Assembly (NCBI RefSeq): GCF_021431925.1
Contig: NZ_CP090371.1
Span: 124,001-188,000 of the forward strand
Direction: 5' to 3'
Length of the DNA stretch: 64,000 bases
Origin: Halobaculum sp. CBA1158
GTDB lineage: Archaea; Halobacteriota; Halobacteria; Halobacteriales; Haloferacaceae
The translations under genes and the position numbers were made by a program. The notes under the pieces were generated by a model. It did no database searches. It was given only the letters and a program-made list of their open reading frames with translations, and had not been told where the DNA came from. Below, one piece after another: positions 16,634-25,189 of the stretch; the stretch's first letter is position 1, and every line of letters starts with the position of its first letter.

Positions 16634-18028
16634 TCACTGATCAAGATCGATATCGGTGAACTCAAACCGGGCTCCACCGTCAGTCCCATCGACGACCGCA
16701 ACCTGCCAGCCGTGGGCCTCGGCGATCCGTTTGACGATCGTCAGCCCAAACCCCGTCCCGCCGCTTGCCGAGGTGTGCCCGGGGTCAAACACGTCCTCAC
16801 GGGCCTCTTCAGGAATCCCCGGGCCGGTGTCTTCGACGTAAAATCCGCTGTCGTCAATTTGGCCGACGCGGACGGTCACGGCTGGCCCGCCGTGTTCAAG
16901 TGCGTTCCGAAAGAGGTTCTCGAAGACATGCTGGAGCCGGCCCCGGTCACCAGTAATCGTGACCTCGTCCGCGATCTCGATGGTTGCCTCGTCTGTTCGG
17001 ACGTTTTTCCAGCACTTACCGAGTATATTGATTAACTCTATGCGTTCGGGGTCGGAGACGACTTGGCCCTGTCTGGCGAGTGTGAGCGTATCGGAGATGA
17101 TTTCTTCCATACGATCAAGCGACTCGGCTATCGGGACAAGATGCTCGCTATCGCAGTCGTCGGCGAGCAGTTCTGCCCGGGCCTGTGCGACGTTGAGGGG
17201 ATTGCGCAAATCGTGGGACACCACGCTTGCGAACTCGTCGAGTTGCTCCTTCTGGCTCCGGAGTTGTCGTTCCTGTTTGACCCGCTCGGTGATGTTCCGT
17301 GTGATACCGATGATCTGGGTCACCTCTCCGTTCGTCATAACTGGCGTAAGAACCGTTTGCCAAAACCGTGCGCCCGTCTCGACGGGGAGTTCCTCCTCGT
17401 ACGAAATCGGTTCACGGGCTTGGACACACCGGCGGTAGTTAGCCTGAAGATCCGCTCCGATGTCCTCACCGAACACGTCTGTCGGGGTCTTCCCCTGAAC
17501 CTCAGCGGTTGTAATCCCGGTCTGTTCCTCGTAGGCCCGGTTCAGGCGCTCGAAGCGAAACACGTACTCCGTGTCCTCTGACTCGACGGTCAGGAAGAAA
17601 ATACTATCCTCGACATTCGCAAGGAGTGTTCTGTACTCTTCGGCGAGCCCCCGAAACTGTTGTTCCTGTCGTTTTCGCTGGGAGATGTCACGGCTATTCA
17701 CGAGGATTCCGCTGATGTCCGGATCGTCGAACCGATTTTGCAGCGTTGCCTCGATCCAACACCACGAGCCGTCGGCACGACGAAACCGCGTCTCGATCAC
17801 TTGGACATCATCAGGGTTCGTCTGAATGGTCTCGATAGCATCGGCAACGGCATCACGGTCATCGGGATGTTGATACTCATAGCCGACTTCTCCGACCAAC
17901 TCCCCGGGCTCGTATCCGAGCGTCCGAGTGACCGAGGGGCTCACGTACGTAATCGTCCCATCCGAATCGATGATAGTCGCAATGTCCGAAGATTCTTCGA
18001 CGAGCTTCCGATGCAAGTCCCCGTCCAT
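16634..18028 (-). CDS. PAS-PAS sensor histidine kinase
   Basis: 464 residues from ATG 18028 (MDGDLHRKLVEES). Two PAS domains, about residues 5-115 and 130-245, each followed by a PAC motif (VNSRDISQRKRQE and GITRNITERVKQ). HisKA box: FASVVSHDLRNPLNVAQ, with the phospho-accepting His. HATPase boxes: NLFRNALEHGG (N), VEDTGPGIP (G1), GGTGFGLTIVKRI (G2). There are no transmembrane helices, so it senses a cytoplasmic signal such as redox or a ligand. No response regulator is adjacent, so it is an orphan. An upstream ATG at 18115 adds 29 unrelated residues and is less likely. Confidence 0.92.
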   Translation of the reverse strand: MDGDLHRKLVEESSDIATIIDSDGTITYVSPSVTRTLGYEPGELVGEVGYEYQHPDDRDAVADAIETIQTNPDDVQVIETRFRRADGSWCWIEATLQNRFDDPDISGILVNSRDISQRKRQEQQFRGLAEEYRTLLANVEDSIFFLTVESEDTEYVFRFERLNRAYEEQTGITTAEVQGKTPTDVFGEDIGADLQANYRRCVQAREPISYEEELPVETGARFWQTVLTPVMTNGEVTQIIGITRNITERVKQERQLRSQKEQLDEFASVVSHDLRNPLNVAQARAELLADDCDSEHLVPIAESLDRMEEIISDTLTLARQGQVVSDPERIELINILGKCWKNVRTDEATIEIADEVTITGDRGRLQHVFENLFRNALEHGGPAVTVRVGQIDDSGFYVEDTGPGIPEEAREDVFDPGHTSASGGTGFGLTIVKRIAEAHGWQVAVVDGTDGGARFEFTDIDLDQ

Positions 18029-18184
18029 AGAGGTGCTATGATGGGTCAGTACATAACTAACAGCACCGAACACAGAAAGCTGGCCCCCAATGAATTCACG
18101 CTCTATATCTTGCACTGCCTTCTGTAACTAGATCTACCCCAATATTTTCACGCCCGGTGGCACCGCAGTAAATCGGGTGGGACT

Positions 18185-18200
18185 GTTTCTATGACACGCT
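18185..18200 (-). repeat. Right copy of the 16-bp inverted repeat
   Basis: GTTTCTATGACACGCT, the exact reverse complement of 16553-16568. It lies 157 bases upstream of the kinase start and 91 bases past the stop of the next gene. Only the 16-base core is shared; bases on either side differ. Confidence 0.6.
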
Positions 18201-18290
18201 AGAGGAAGTAGTAAGGTAGGCAACTGTTGTATGACTCCCTGTGAGTGACAACACCGACCGCGCGTTGTCCGCTCGACACACCTCGGCCGA

Positions 18291-18650
18291 TCACTGGAGC
18301 GCCCGATCTGTGAATGTCTCGTAAGCTTCGGCGATGGTCTCGATGATTTCGTCTCTGTCTTCGTCTGCGAGGCTGTCGCCTCGGAATTCGATGAGCGAAT
18401 CGAGAACGACTTCAAACTCTGGTGGATCGACCGTCTTCGCCACGACAGTCCAGCCGTCCGCGTCGGTGTACGCGAGCGACGCCACGACGTTCGCAGTGAA
18501 CACGAGGACGTTCCGAATTTCGCCAAGCGTTCCATCGCCTCCGACGAGACTGTCCGGAGTGGCTGGAATCACGAGCAGGTCGTCACGCTCGTGGGACAAT
18601 CTGAGCGTCTCGCTAGCTGCGAGTGGTCGGTCGAGAAGTCCGCTGATCAT
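18291..18650 (-). CDS. Hypothetical protein, partner of the 333-residue gene
   Basis: 119 residues, acidic, with mixed strands (DDLLVIPATPD, NVLVFTANVVASLAYTD) and a helical tail (RDEIIETIAEAYETFTDRAL). It overlaps the preceding 333-residue gene by four bases (ATGA), so the two are translated together. I do not recognise a family. The coupling suggests a two-protein complex. Confidence 0.6.
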   Translation of the reverse strand: MISGLLDRPLAASETLRLSHERDDLLVIPATPDSLVGGDGTLGEIRNVLVFTANVVASLAYTDADGWTVVAKTVDPPEFEVVLDSLIEFRGDSLADEDRDEIIETIAEAYETFTDRALQ

Positions 18651-19648
18651 TCTGCTCTCGACTCCGTATGGTACTCACCACCGGTCTTGAACTCGGTCAG
18701 CTCCTCGATCCGGCTCTCCAGCTCCTTGATCTCCTCGCGAAGTTCCTCGGCTTCAGGGTCGTCGCTCGTAGCGAGCCGGTCTTTCAGCCCCTGCAGTCGC
18801 GTTTCGCGTTGTTCCTCGTCAACCTCGGCCTTCCGGACGTACTCCGTTTCCTCGATATCGTACACGTCCGATTCGGAGAGTTCCGTCACGTCGAGAGCGT
18901 CGTCGACCTTGTCGCGGTCGACGCTCACCACGCGCTCGCGGTCGATGCCCGCGTCCTCCAACGCGGCCAGCACTTCCTCGTCGTCCCGGAGGTCTCGGTT
19001 GCGCCGCGTCGTTCGTTGGACGGAGCCGAACTGGCCGTGAACGGGCTGGTCATGGTGCAGGCGATCCAACAGCACGTCTGTCACGGTCTGGCGCAGGTCG
19101 TTGGCATCGCGCTGGATGTCCGAGAGCAGGGTGTAGAGATTGATGAGGGCGGGCGTGTCCAGCGCCTCCAGCGAGGAGAGGTCGTTCCGCTCCAGCGCGT
19201 CGACGAGAAGGAGTGCATCGCTGTAGACATCCACGTCGGGTTCAGTGCGCTCGGTGGAACCCTCGTCCGAGTCCTCGTCGTCTGTCCCCGTGATGATCTG
19301 GCTCCCGGTCGGTTCGTCGGTTTCGCGGATCACGCCCGCGCTCTCGTCGACCTCGAATCGTGGGTGCAGACTCAACACGGCGGGATACGGATCGGCGTCG
19401 GGCGGGAGCCGCGAAAGGTCGAATCCGTCGACGGTGTTACTGATGCGCTCATGGAGCGTCTCGAACTGGTCGCGCTGGAGCGGTCGGGTCTCGTCCACGT
19501 CGCGGTTGAGAAACTCGACGACGATTCGGTGTTCCTGTGTGTCGGTGATCCGGAAGCGACTTTGAGAGAGTGGTGTGAGCAGGGTCGCATCCTCGGCGAG
19601 ATCCTCGCACTCGTCGAGGAGCGTATGCCACGTGACGCTGAACGGCAT
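18647..19648 (-). CDS. Hypothetical protein with C-terminal coiled coil
   Basis: 333 residues. The N-terminal 110 residues are mixed alpha/beta (FSVTWHTLLDECEDLAEDAT), the centre is acidic low-complexity (TDDEDSDEGSTERTEPD), and residues 265-325 form a clear coiled coil (RLQGLKDRLATSDDPEAEEL, then EEIKELESRIEELTEF). No catalytic motif is visible. It could be a structural or DNA-associated protein. It is the first gene of an ATGA-coupled pair, and a third gene of the same strand lies 48 bases upstream. Confidence 0.65.
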   Translation of the reverse strand: MPFSVTWHTLLDECEDLAEDATLLTPLSQSRFRITDTQEHRIVVEFLNRDVDETRPLQRDQFETLHERISNTVDGFDLSRLPPDADPYPAVLSLHPRFEVDESAGVIRETDEPTGSQIITGTDDEDSDEGSTERTEPDVDVYSDALLLVDALERNDLSSLEALDTPALINLYTLLSDIQRDANDLRQTVTDVLLDRLHHDQPVHGQFGSVQRTTRRNRDLRDDEEVLAALEDAGIDRERVVSVDRDKVDDALDVTELSESDVYDIEETEYVRKAEVDEEQRETRLQGLKDRLATSDDPEAEELREEIKELESRIEELTEFKTGGEYHTESRAE

Positions 19649-19696
19649 TACTGGGGAGTATCGTCGGAAGACAGGTAAAGCGTGAGGGTGGTTCGC

Positions 19697-20692
19697 TCAG
19701 ACGCCGAGATCGCGGAATGTCCAGTCGTTCGGCAGGTTGGCGTCGAATCCGGTCTCTTCGACGAGGTCACGGATGCGCTGTTCGACCGTTTCGTCCAGCT
19801 CGAACGTGTAGTCGAATTCCTCGTGCCAGTCGTAGTACCGCGGCATCCCCGGCCAGTGGTCGTCCGTCTTCAGCCCGTAGACGCAGTCGAGCAGGTAGCG
19901 GCGATACGGCATATTGTCACGGGTGACGCGAGGGAGCGTCCCGTCGATCGACTCGTCTCTCACCAACTCTTCGAGCAGATCGACCGCCGCGTACTGGTCG
20001 GCGTAGAACGCATGTTCGAGCGTCGGATTGACGGAGAAGATGTCCTCCGAGGCGCGGGCACGGAGACGGTCGGCGACCGAGTGATCGGGATGGCCGATTC
20101 CCCATCCGTACGCGGGGACTTCCTCCCGCGCGGTATCGGCTGTATCGGGGGCATTGACTGCGATGTCATCGAGGTATTCGAGCCCCGCAACTGGAATCGC
20201 CGACACACCGTCGGTCAACCGCGTGCGGATCAGATTCCGTCCCACGGCGTTCGCAACCGTGGGTGTCACGAGCGGAATTTCGTCGTCTTCAGTGGGATCG
20301 TGAGCATCAATCACATCCTCGAGGAATGTCCAGTCCGCTGATCGCGCCGCCTTGTCGAGGGCGTCACTGACGCGCTCGTGGTACGGCCAGAACACGTCCC
20401 GGTATGTGTCGCCACTGTTGTCTTCCTCGAGTGCAGCCGAGAGCGCCGACTCGAATTCGACGACTGCGTAGTGAAGGGCGTCTTTGTCACCGTCCGAGAA
20501 TCGATCGAGCAGGGTATCGAGTTCGGCAACGGACGCGTTTCGCTCTTCGGTTGGCGATGAGTAGCCGGAGTCAGAGCGATTTGAATCGGACGAAGTAGAG
20601 GATGTCTCCGATTGGACATCGCCACAGTTGTGGAGTCGAAGACGCGTGAGCGTATCGAACGACTCACCGCAATCGTCGCACTCGTGAGCCAT
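19697..20692 (-). CDS. Protein with N-terminal C2H2-like zinc finger
   Basis: 331 residues. Residues 5-22 form a C2H2-like finger: CDDCGESFDTLTRLRLHNC, with C-X2-C and then H-X-C at the end. A Ser/Asp-rich linker (about residues 28-50) leads to a helical domain of unknown fold that contains FWPYHERVSDALDKAA and PTVANAVGRNLI. Such fingers in archaea usually bind DNA or proteins. The gene is in the same direction as its neighbours and may belong to one operon with 18,291-19,648. Function unknown. Confidence 0.65.
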   Translation of the reverse strand: MAHECDDCGESFDTLTRLRLHNCGDVQSETSSTSSDSNRSDSGYSSPTEERNASVAELDTLLDRFSDGDKDALHYAVVEFESALSAALEEDNSGDTYRDVFWPYHERVSDALDKAARSADWTFLEDVIDAHDPTEDDEIPLVTPTVANAVGRNLIRTRLTDGVSAIPVAGLEYLDDIAVNAPDTADTAREEVPAYGWGIGHPDHSVADRLRARASEDIFSVNPTLEHAFYADQYAAVDLLEELVRDESIDGTLPRVTRDNMPYRRYLLDCVYGLKTDDHWPGMPRYYDWHEEFDYTFELDETVEQRIRDLVEETGFDANLPNDWTFRDLGV

Positions 20693-20739
20693 AGTTCACC
20701 TACAGATGTCTGGCAGAAATGTGTTCCCGCTTTAGGCGG

Positions 20740-21420
20740 TCAGTTGGCTATCTCATCGCGATGACTCGCGTCGATGTCCACGTCGTGCTCGTCGGCGAGC
20801 ATCTCCAACGCCGGTTCGTACGCCGGTCGGGTTTCCACCATCTGGCTGACCGTGGCGTCCAACGGAATCACGGGATTGCCGTCGACCCACTCGACGTCGA
20901 TACTCTCTTCCTGCGGGAACAAGACATAGTGGACGCTCCCGTCAACATCGGCCGCATCCGGGCGCTCACCCACGGTCGTGTCGACCCCGAACTGCTCGAA
21001 GAACTCGATCCACCGATCGACATCGCGCTCGTGAACCTCGATAAACACGGGATAATCGTCGTGACTTCGAGCGATCTGGAATCCGCCGTTCGTCCAGACG
21101 TAGGCGGCATCGATCTCCGTGTAGGCGAACTCCATCCCGGCGAAGTGGGGGATCACGTACGCGTCCTCCTGTGAAACATCGTCGCGGCTGTACAATGTCC
21201 CCATCATCTCCTCGTAGCGCCGTCGCATCTCGTAGTCAAGAACTCGAACTCCGTTATCTGTATTTAAGATGATCTCTGCGTCGTCCAAGCGACCGATCCA
21301 GTCGTAGACCCATGAATACGACGTACCGATCTTATTCGAGATTCGGTTGATAGAATCCCCATGCTGTGCAGCCAATACGATCTTCGCAGCGGTAGGATTC
21401 ATGAAGTCGGTCGTCGCCAT
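20740..21420 (-). CDS. HTH-domain protein, possible regulator of the neighbouring block
   Basis: 226 residues. The N-terminus (NPTAAKIVLAAQHGDSINRI then GTSYSWVYDWIGRL) is a helix-turn-helix. The central and C-terminal part is alpha/beta (EFAYTEIDAAYVWTNGGFQI and VFIEVHERDVDRWIEFFEQF), which resembles the effector half of antitoxin-like regulators, but I cannot assign it. Its promoter region has an inverted repeat at 21434-21447. It is 47 bases upstream of the zinc-finger gene. Confidence 0.65.
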   Translation of the reverse strand: MATTDFMNPTAAKIVLAAQHGDSINRISNKIGTSYSWVYDWIGRLDDAEIILNTDNGVRVLDYEMRRRYEEMMGTLYSRDDVSQEDAYVIPHFAGMEFAYTEIDAAYVWTNGGFQIARSHDDYPVFIEVHERDVDRWIEFFEQFGVDTTVGERPDAADVDGSVHYVLFPQEESIDVEWVDGNPVIPLDATVSQMVETRPAYEPALEMLADEHDVDIDASHRDEIAN

Positions 21421-21433
21421 CGTCTATTTAATT

Positions 21434-21447
21434 ATCTCGAACGAGAT
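21434..21447. promoter_or_regulatory. Inverted repeat before the HTH gene
   Basis: ATCTCG-AA-CGAGAT, 14 bases before the HTH-gene ATG (minus strand) and beside the A/T-rich run ATTTAATTA. The position would suit autorepression by the protein encoded next to it. Confidence 0.4.
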
Positions 21448-21554
21448 GATAACTGATGAATATAGCGGTGCTGTGTTCCATCTGTGGCTCATCACCCATC
21501 TCAAGAATAGAAGTGAGAACAAGGAGTAAATATTCCCACACCATCTTTTCGGAC

Positions 21555-21803
21555 ATGAGTGGAGAAGTGCGAACGGACGAGCGTGGGCGCGTGACGATTC
21601 CGAAGGAGGTACGCGATCGCTACGGCGAGAAGTTCCGCCTCGTCGAGCTGAACAGCGGTATCAAGCTGGTGCCGATTCCCGACGATCCACTAGAGGCGTT
21701 GCGAGCGGCGGCTTCCGACGAGCTTTGCGAGGCGTCTCTCGCTGATCTCGAAGAGGCGGCTCAAGAAGAGGCACGCGAACAGGCTGTCGAGCAGATACGC
21801 TAA
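21555..21803 (+). CDS. AbrB/SpoVT-family antitoxin (orphan)
   Basis: 82 residues from ATG 21555; TAAATATTC near 21527-21536 is a TATA box about 27 bases before it. The swapped-hairpin AbrB motif is seen in RTDERGRVTIPKEVRDRYGE. The acidic C-terminal tail (EALRAAASDELCEASLADLE) would bind a PIN toxin. The partner that normally follows is not intact: only a short decayed reading frame follows (21805-21846). A truncated relative of the C-terminal tail is at 28571-28669. Confidence 0.85.
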   Translation: MSGEVRTDERGRVTIPKEVRDRYGEKFRLVELNSGIKLVPIPDDPLEALRAAASDELCEASLADLEEAAQEEAREQAVEQIR

Positions 21804-21804
21804 T

Positions 21805-21846
21805 CTCAACTTCTGGCTGGCGCTACTGAAAGACGATGACCGGCTG
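21805..21846 (+). pseudogene. Remnant of a PIN-domain toxin N-terminus
   Basis: Directly after the antitoxin stop, a frame reads LNFWLALLKDDDRL, the pattern that normally starts VapC-type PIN proteins paired with this antitoxin type (D-T-N-F-x-L-A-L-x-K-D-D-D). The initiation codon and first acidic residue are missing, and the downstream reading (TVLEVVYLHR) does not continue as a PIN domain. I infer a decayed toxin; a database search would be needed to prove it. Confidence 0.4.
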
Positions 21847-21993
21847 ACCGTCCTTGAGGTGGTGTATCTCCATCGTCCTGATCTCGATTTCCTTGCCCGT
21901 CGGAGGACGCCTCATCTGTCATCCTTCTGTATGCCGATTTACCCACTTTTTTGTGTGCTACCTCTGTTCACTCGCCAGTAAGAGCAATATTGT

Positions 21994-22593
21994 ATGTCAC
22001 TAGCTGATGCGCACAGACCGACGAACACGCGCGAGCGGTACCGCTTGATGACTGACGCGGCCTCCCGACCGTTTGCGGTCGGCGCCGTCGTCGTTCCCTT
22101 AGTACTGCCCGTCTTGGGCTATCTCTCGGGCGATGTCCGAATTATGTTCACTGTCCACCTCTTCCTCGGTGCCTTCTGGTTCGGAACTGCGGTACTCGGC
22201 GCGGTCGTGCTCGGGCCCGTGATGGGGAATCTCTCAGAGGAAGCCAACGTCGAGTTCGCTGAAGGCTTCGTCCCGAAGATGAACCTGCTGATGGAACCGG
22301 TCTCGGTCGGTGTGGTCGGCTCGGGGATTGGGCTCGCCAGCATGATGGGGCTGTGGGCATCTCCGACCCCATCGCTGTGGGCGGCACTCGTTCTCGCGAT
22401 TGCGCTGCTCGTTCTCGGGTTCGGCCCACTCCACAAGTTCACAGCAGGCATGTTCGACGAGATCGCCGCCGACAATACTGACCACGAGCGCCTCGCCTCC
22501 CTGAACAAGAAGTACGGGATGCTGAGTCTGGTCGAACTCGTCCTGATGATCGCCATCGTCGCCACGATGTCCGGCCTCCGCTGGGGCTTCTAA
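21994..22593 (+). CDS. Membrane protein, four to five helices
   Basis: 199 residues. Hydrophobic helices: FAVGAVVVPLVLPVLGYL, MFTVHLFLGAFWFGTAVLGA, EPVSVGVVGSGIGLASMMG, WAALVLAIALLVLGF and LSLVELVLMIAIVATM. A His-containing cytosolic loop (FGPLHKFTAGMF) is present. The layout resembles small copper/DUF2269-like integral membrane proteins, but this is weak. A second Met at 22048 is an alternative start. It precedes an amidohydrolase operon by 114 bases. Confidence 0.7.
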   Translation: MSLADAHRPTNTRERYRLMTDAASRPFAVGAVVVPLVLPVLGYLSGDVRIMFTVHLFLGAFWFGTAVLGAVVLGPVMGNLSEEANVEFAEGFVPKMNLLMEPVSVGVVGSGIGLASMMGLWASPTPSLWAALVLAIALLVLGFGPLHKFTAGMFDEIAADNTDHERLASLNKKYGMLSLVELVLMIAIVATMSGLRWGF

Positions 22594-22707
22594 CACCGAA
22601 TTTCCCGCCGGACAGCACTCGTTTTTCGCTCCATTCTATCCCTCTAACACTGTCTTCTCGGGGTAGTACCGACAACTTTGACGCGGCTGGCGCTTCAGGG
22701 AGGACAT

Positions 22708-24174
22708 ATGGCTGTTGACATCGCTATCTCTGATGCGCTTGTTCTCACGGTCGACGAGCGCAACCGTCTGTACGAGCGTGGGACGGTGCTTGTCGACGAC
22801 GGTCGCATCACGGAGGTTCGAAAGTCCGAGGACGGCGATGGGGAGATCGAAGCCACGCACACGATCGACGGCGACGGAAAACTGGTGATGCCGGGACTGG
22901 TCAACGCCCACACCCACCTCGAACTGACGCCGCTGATCGGTGCGTTCAGCGACCTCGATTTGCTGGAGATGATGGGCAGTATGACGGCCATCTACGGCCG
23001 TCTCGGCGAGGGCGACTTCGACTATCTGGTCGAGGCAGGGTACGAGCTTGCCGCCCTAAACTTCCTCCTCGGGGGCGTCACGACGATCAACTCGATGGAT
23101 ATCCGGCCGAGTGCGGGCGCGGAGACGTTCGGCGAGGCGGGACTCCGGGGCTTCTTCGGATCGACCATCACGGATCTGTTCTGGGATGTTCCCGTCGACG
23201 AGCAGTTCGACCGCGCTCGGTCGTTCATCGACGAGTACCACGACACCTACGGCGGGCGAATCCGGGCGACGATCTGCCCGCACGACGACTGGTCGTGTAC
23301 GCGTGACCTGTGGGAGCGCACCGCGGATCTCGCCGCCGAGTATCCCGACCTGCTCGTCCACACCCACTTGCTGGAACTCGAAGAGAGCAACACGATGGCG
23401 CGAGCATATGGCGGCGAGGATTCGCTCGATCTGCTCGATGACGTCGGATTGCTCGACGACCGGCTGGTTGCGGCGCATTTCCGCGTCGCCGACGAGGCGG
23501 ATATCAAGCGCACTGCCGCGGCAGACGCGTCCGTGGCACACTGCCCGTCGGTGTTCTGCTACTGGAACCCGGACGCCGAGATGCAGTGGACGCCCGTCCC
23601 CGAACTGCGGGATGCAGGTGTCGACGTCGGGCTGGGCATCGACGACCACTACTGGCACGACTCCTACAGTATGTTCGGCGAGGCCCGACAGGCTCGTCTC
23701 GCGGCCAACGTCAAGCGGACGACCGGCCAGTTCTCTTCGATGGAACTGGTGCGGATGCTGACGATCGACGGGGCTCGTGCTCTGGGTGTCGGCGACGAGA
23801 TCGGGAGCATCGAACCGGACAAGCGGGCGGACATCATCCTCCTCGACGTGGACAAGCCGAAGTTCACGCCGCTGACCAACGTGCCTGCCCACGTCGTGAA
23901 CAACGCCGCGCCAGCCGACGTGGAGACGGTCATCGTCGACGGAAAAATCGTGATGCAAGGTGGGACACCGATGACGATGGACGCTGACGCGGTACAGGAG
24001 CGCGTGGAGGGAGCGGTCGAACGCTTCGCCGACGAGACCGGATGGGAACTGGACATTGGAGGCGGTGAACCGCCGGGGTCGGTCGAGACGATTCGAGACC
24101 TTCCTAAGCGTGGGCCCGCCCGCCTGCTCTCTCGGCTCGCCCTCCAATCGGCGCGTGACAAGCTCCCCTTCTGA
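22708..24174 (+). CDS. Amidohydrolase-family metal-dependent deaminase/hydrolase
   Basis: 488 residues from ATG 22708, chosen because GGAGG lies 5-9 bases ahead. Metal ligands of the AtzA/MtaD subtype are visible: HTH at residues 68-70 (NAHTHLEL), His in VHTHLLELEE, His in AAHFRVADEA and Asp in GLGIDDHYWHDS. The C-terminal NAGK-like tail (GEIGSIEPDKRADIILLD) is typical. These enzymes remove amino groups or chlorides from nucleosides, adenosyl compounds or triazines. The substrate is not predictable. An alpha/beta hydrolase follows seven bases later, implying one operon. Confidence 0.9.
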   Translation: MAVDIAISDALVLTVDERNRLYERGTVLVDDGRITEVRKSEDGDGEIEATHTIDGDGKLVMPGLVNAHTHLELTPLIGAFSDLDLLEMMGSMTAIYGRLGEGDFDYLVEAGYELAALNFLLGGVTTINSMDIRPSAGAETFGEAGLRGFFGSTITDLFWDVPVDEQFDRARSFIDEYHDTYGGRIRATICPHDDWSCTRDLWERTADLAAEYPDLLVHTHLLELEESNTMARAYGGEDSLDLLDDVGLLDDRLVAAHFRVADEADIKRTAAADASVAHCPSVFCYWNPDAEMQWTPVPELRDAGVDVGLGIDDHYWHDSYSMFGEARQARLAANVKRTTGQFSSMELVRMLTIDGARALGVGDEIGSIEPDKRADIILLDVDKPKFTPLTNVPAHVVNNAAPADVETVIVDGKIVMQGGTPMTMDADAVQERVEGAVERFADETGWELDIGGGEPPGSVETIRDLPKRGPARLLSRLALQSARDKLPF

Positions 24175-24180
24175 TCGACG

Positions 24181-25098
24181 ATGTCCACGTCACTGTTTCC
24201 TCCCGGCTACGTCCGGTTCGATGACGTCCGAACCTCGATGCCGGAACCACGCCGGGTGCAGGTCTCTGAATCGGTCGCATTAGAAACGATTCATGTGGAA
24301 GGGCCGGATCCAGCAGTCGTGTTCGTCCACGGTGGTCTCGGCTCGCTGTGGAACCCGTATCCGCAACTGGACGCGTTCGAGGGCGAGCAGGAACTGGTGA
24401 CGTATTCGCTGGCCGGAAACGGCAACTCCACGACGCGTCCAGAACAATCGCTCACCGGGCACGTCACCGACCTCCGGAACCTGCTCGATGCGCTCGACAT
24501 CGACCGGCCGATCGTCCACGGCCACAGTTACGGCACCGCCATCGCGCTCGAATACGCCAAACGCCATTCGACGGCTGGCCTCGTGCTCCACGCAGGGGGA
24601 GACCACGACCTCACGCCGGCGTGGGAGAAACCGCTGTTACGGCTGTTCCTCGCGTTGCGGCTGTATCATCTGCCTGCGAACGACGCGCTCATCCGTCAAC
24701 TGGCCTACGGCGTCGGCTTTCACGAGGAGACAGCCGAGGCCGTCGTTGAGGATTTCCTGCAATCAAACCCCTTGCCGCGCCGCCGATCAGCGTGGAACAC
24801 CGTGACCGAGGCGTTCTGGGGCTACGACGGACGCTCAGATACAGAGCGGGTCGACGTGCCCACGCTCGTCATCCACGGCCCTGCCGACGGGATCGTCTCG
24901 GTCGATGCGGCACGCGGGACTGCGCGTCGGCTTCCTGACGGCGTGTTCTGCCGGATGGAGCGAACTGGGCACGTCGCTATGATCGAAAGGCCAGCAGGAT
25001 ACAATTGCCTCCTCCGAGCACTCATCACGACCGTCGAAGAGGAGTATGATCTCGAATCGGAGGTTCGAGACCGGCTTGGTGAGTACAACAGCGGGTAG
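24181..25098 (+). CDS. Alpha/beta-fold hydrolase
   Basis: 305 residues. HGHSYGTA places the nucleophile Ser, VVFVHGGLGS forms the oxyanion loop, Asp in HGPADGIVS and His in ERTGHVAM complete the catalytic triad. Full family length. Possible substrates include esters, lactones or amides. It shares an operon with the amidohydrolase, so the pair may act in sequence on a nitrogen-containing compound. Confidence 0.9.
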   Translation: MSTSLFPPGYVRFDDVRTSMPEPRRVQVSESVALETIHVEGPDPAVVFVHGGLGSLWNPYPQLDAFEGEQELVTYSLAGNGNSTTRPEQSLTGHVTDLRNLLDALDIDRPIVHGHSYGTAIALEYAKRHSTAGLVLHAGGDHDLTPAWEKPLLRLFLALRLYHLPANDALIRQLAYGVGFHEETAEAVVEDFLQSNPLPRRRSAWNTVTEAFWGYDGRSDTERVDVPTLVIHGPADGIVSVDAARGTARRLPDGVFCRMERTGHVAMIERPAGYNCLLRALITTVEEEYDLESEVRDRLGEYNSG

Positions 25099-25189
25099 TT
25101 GACCACCCCCACGAACACGTTGCCTCTCCGCTCACCCGGAACTTCTAACGAGAACGAGGTGACTGGCTTGGCGTAATGATAATCCGCAA

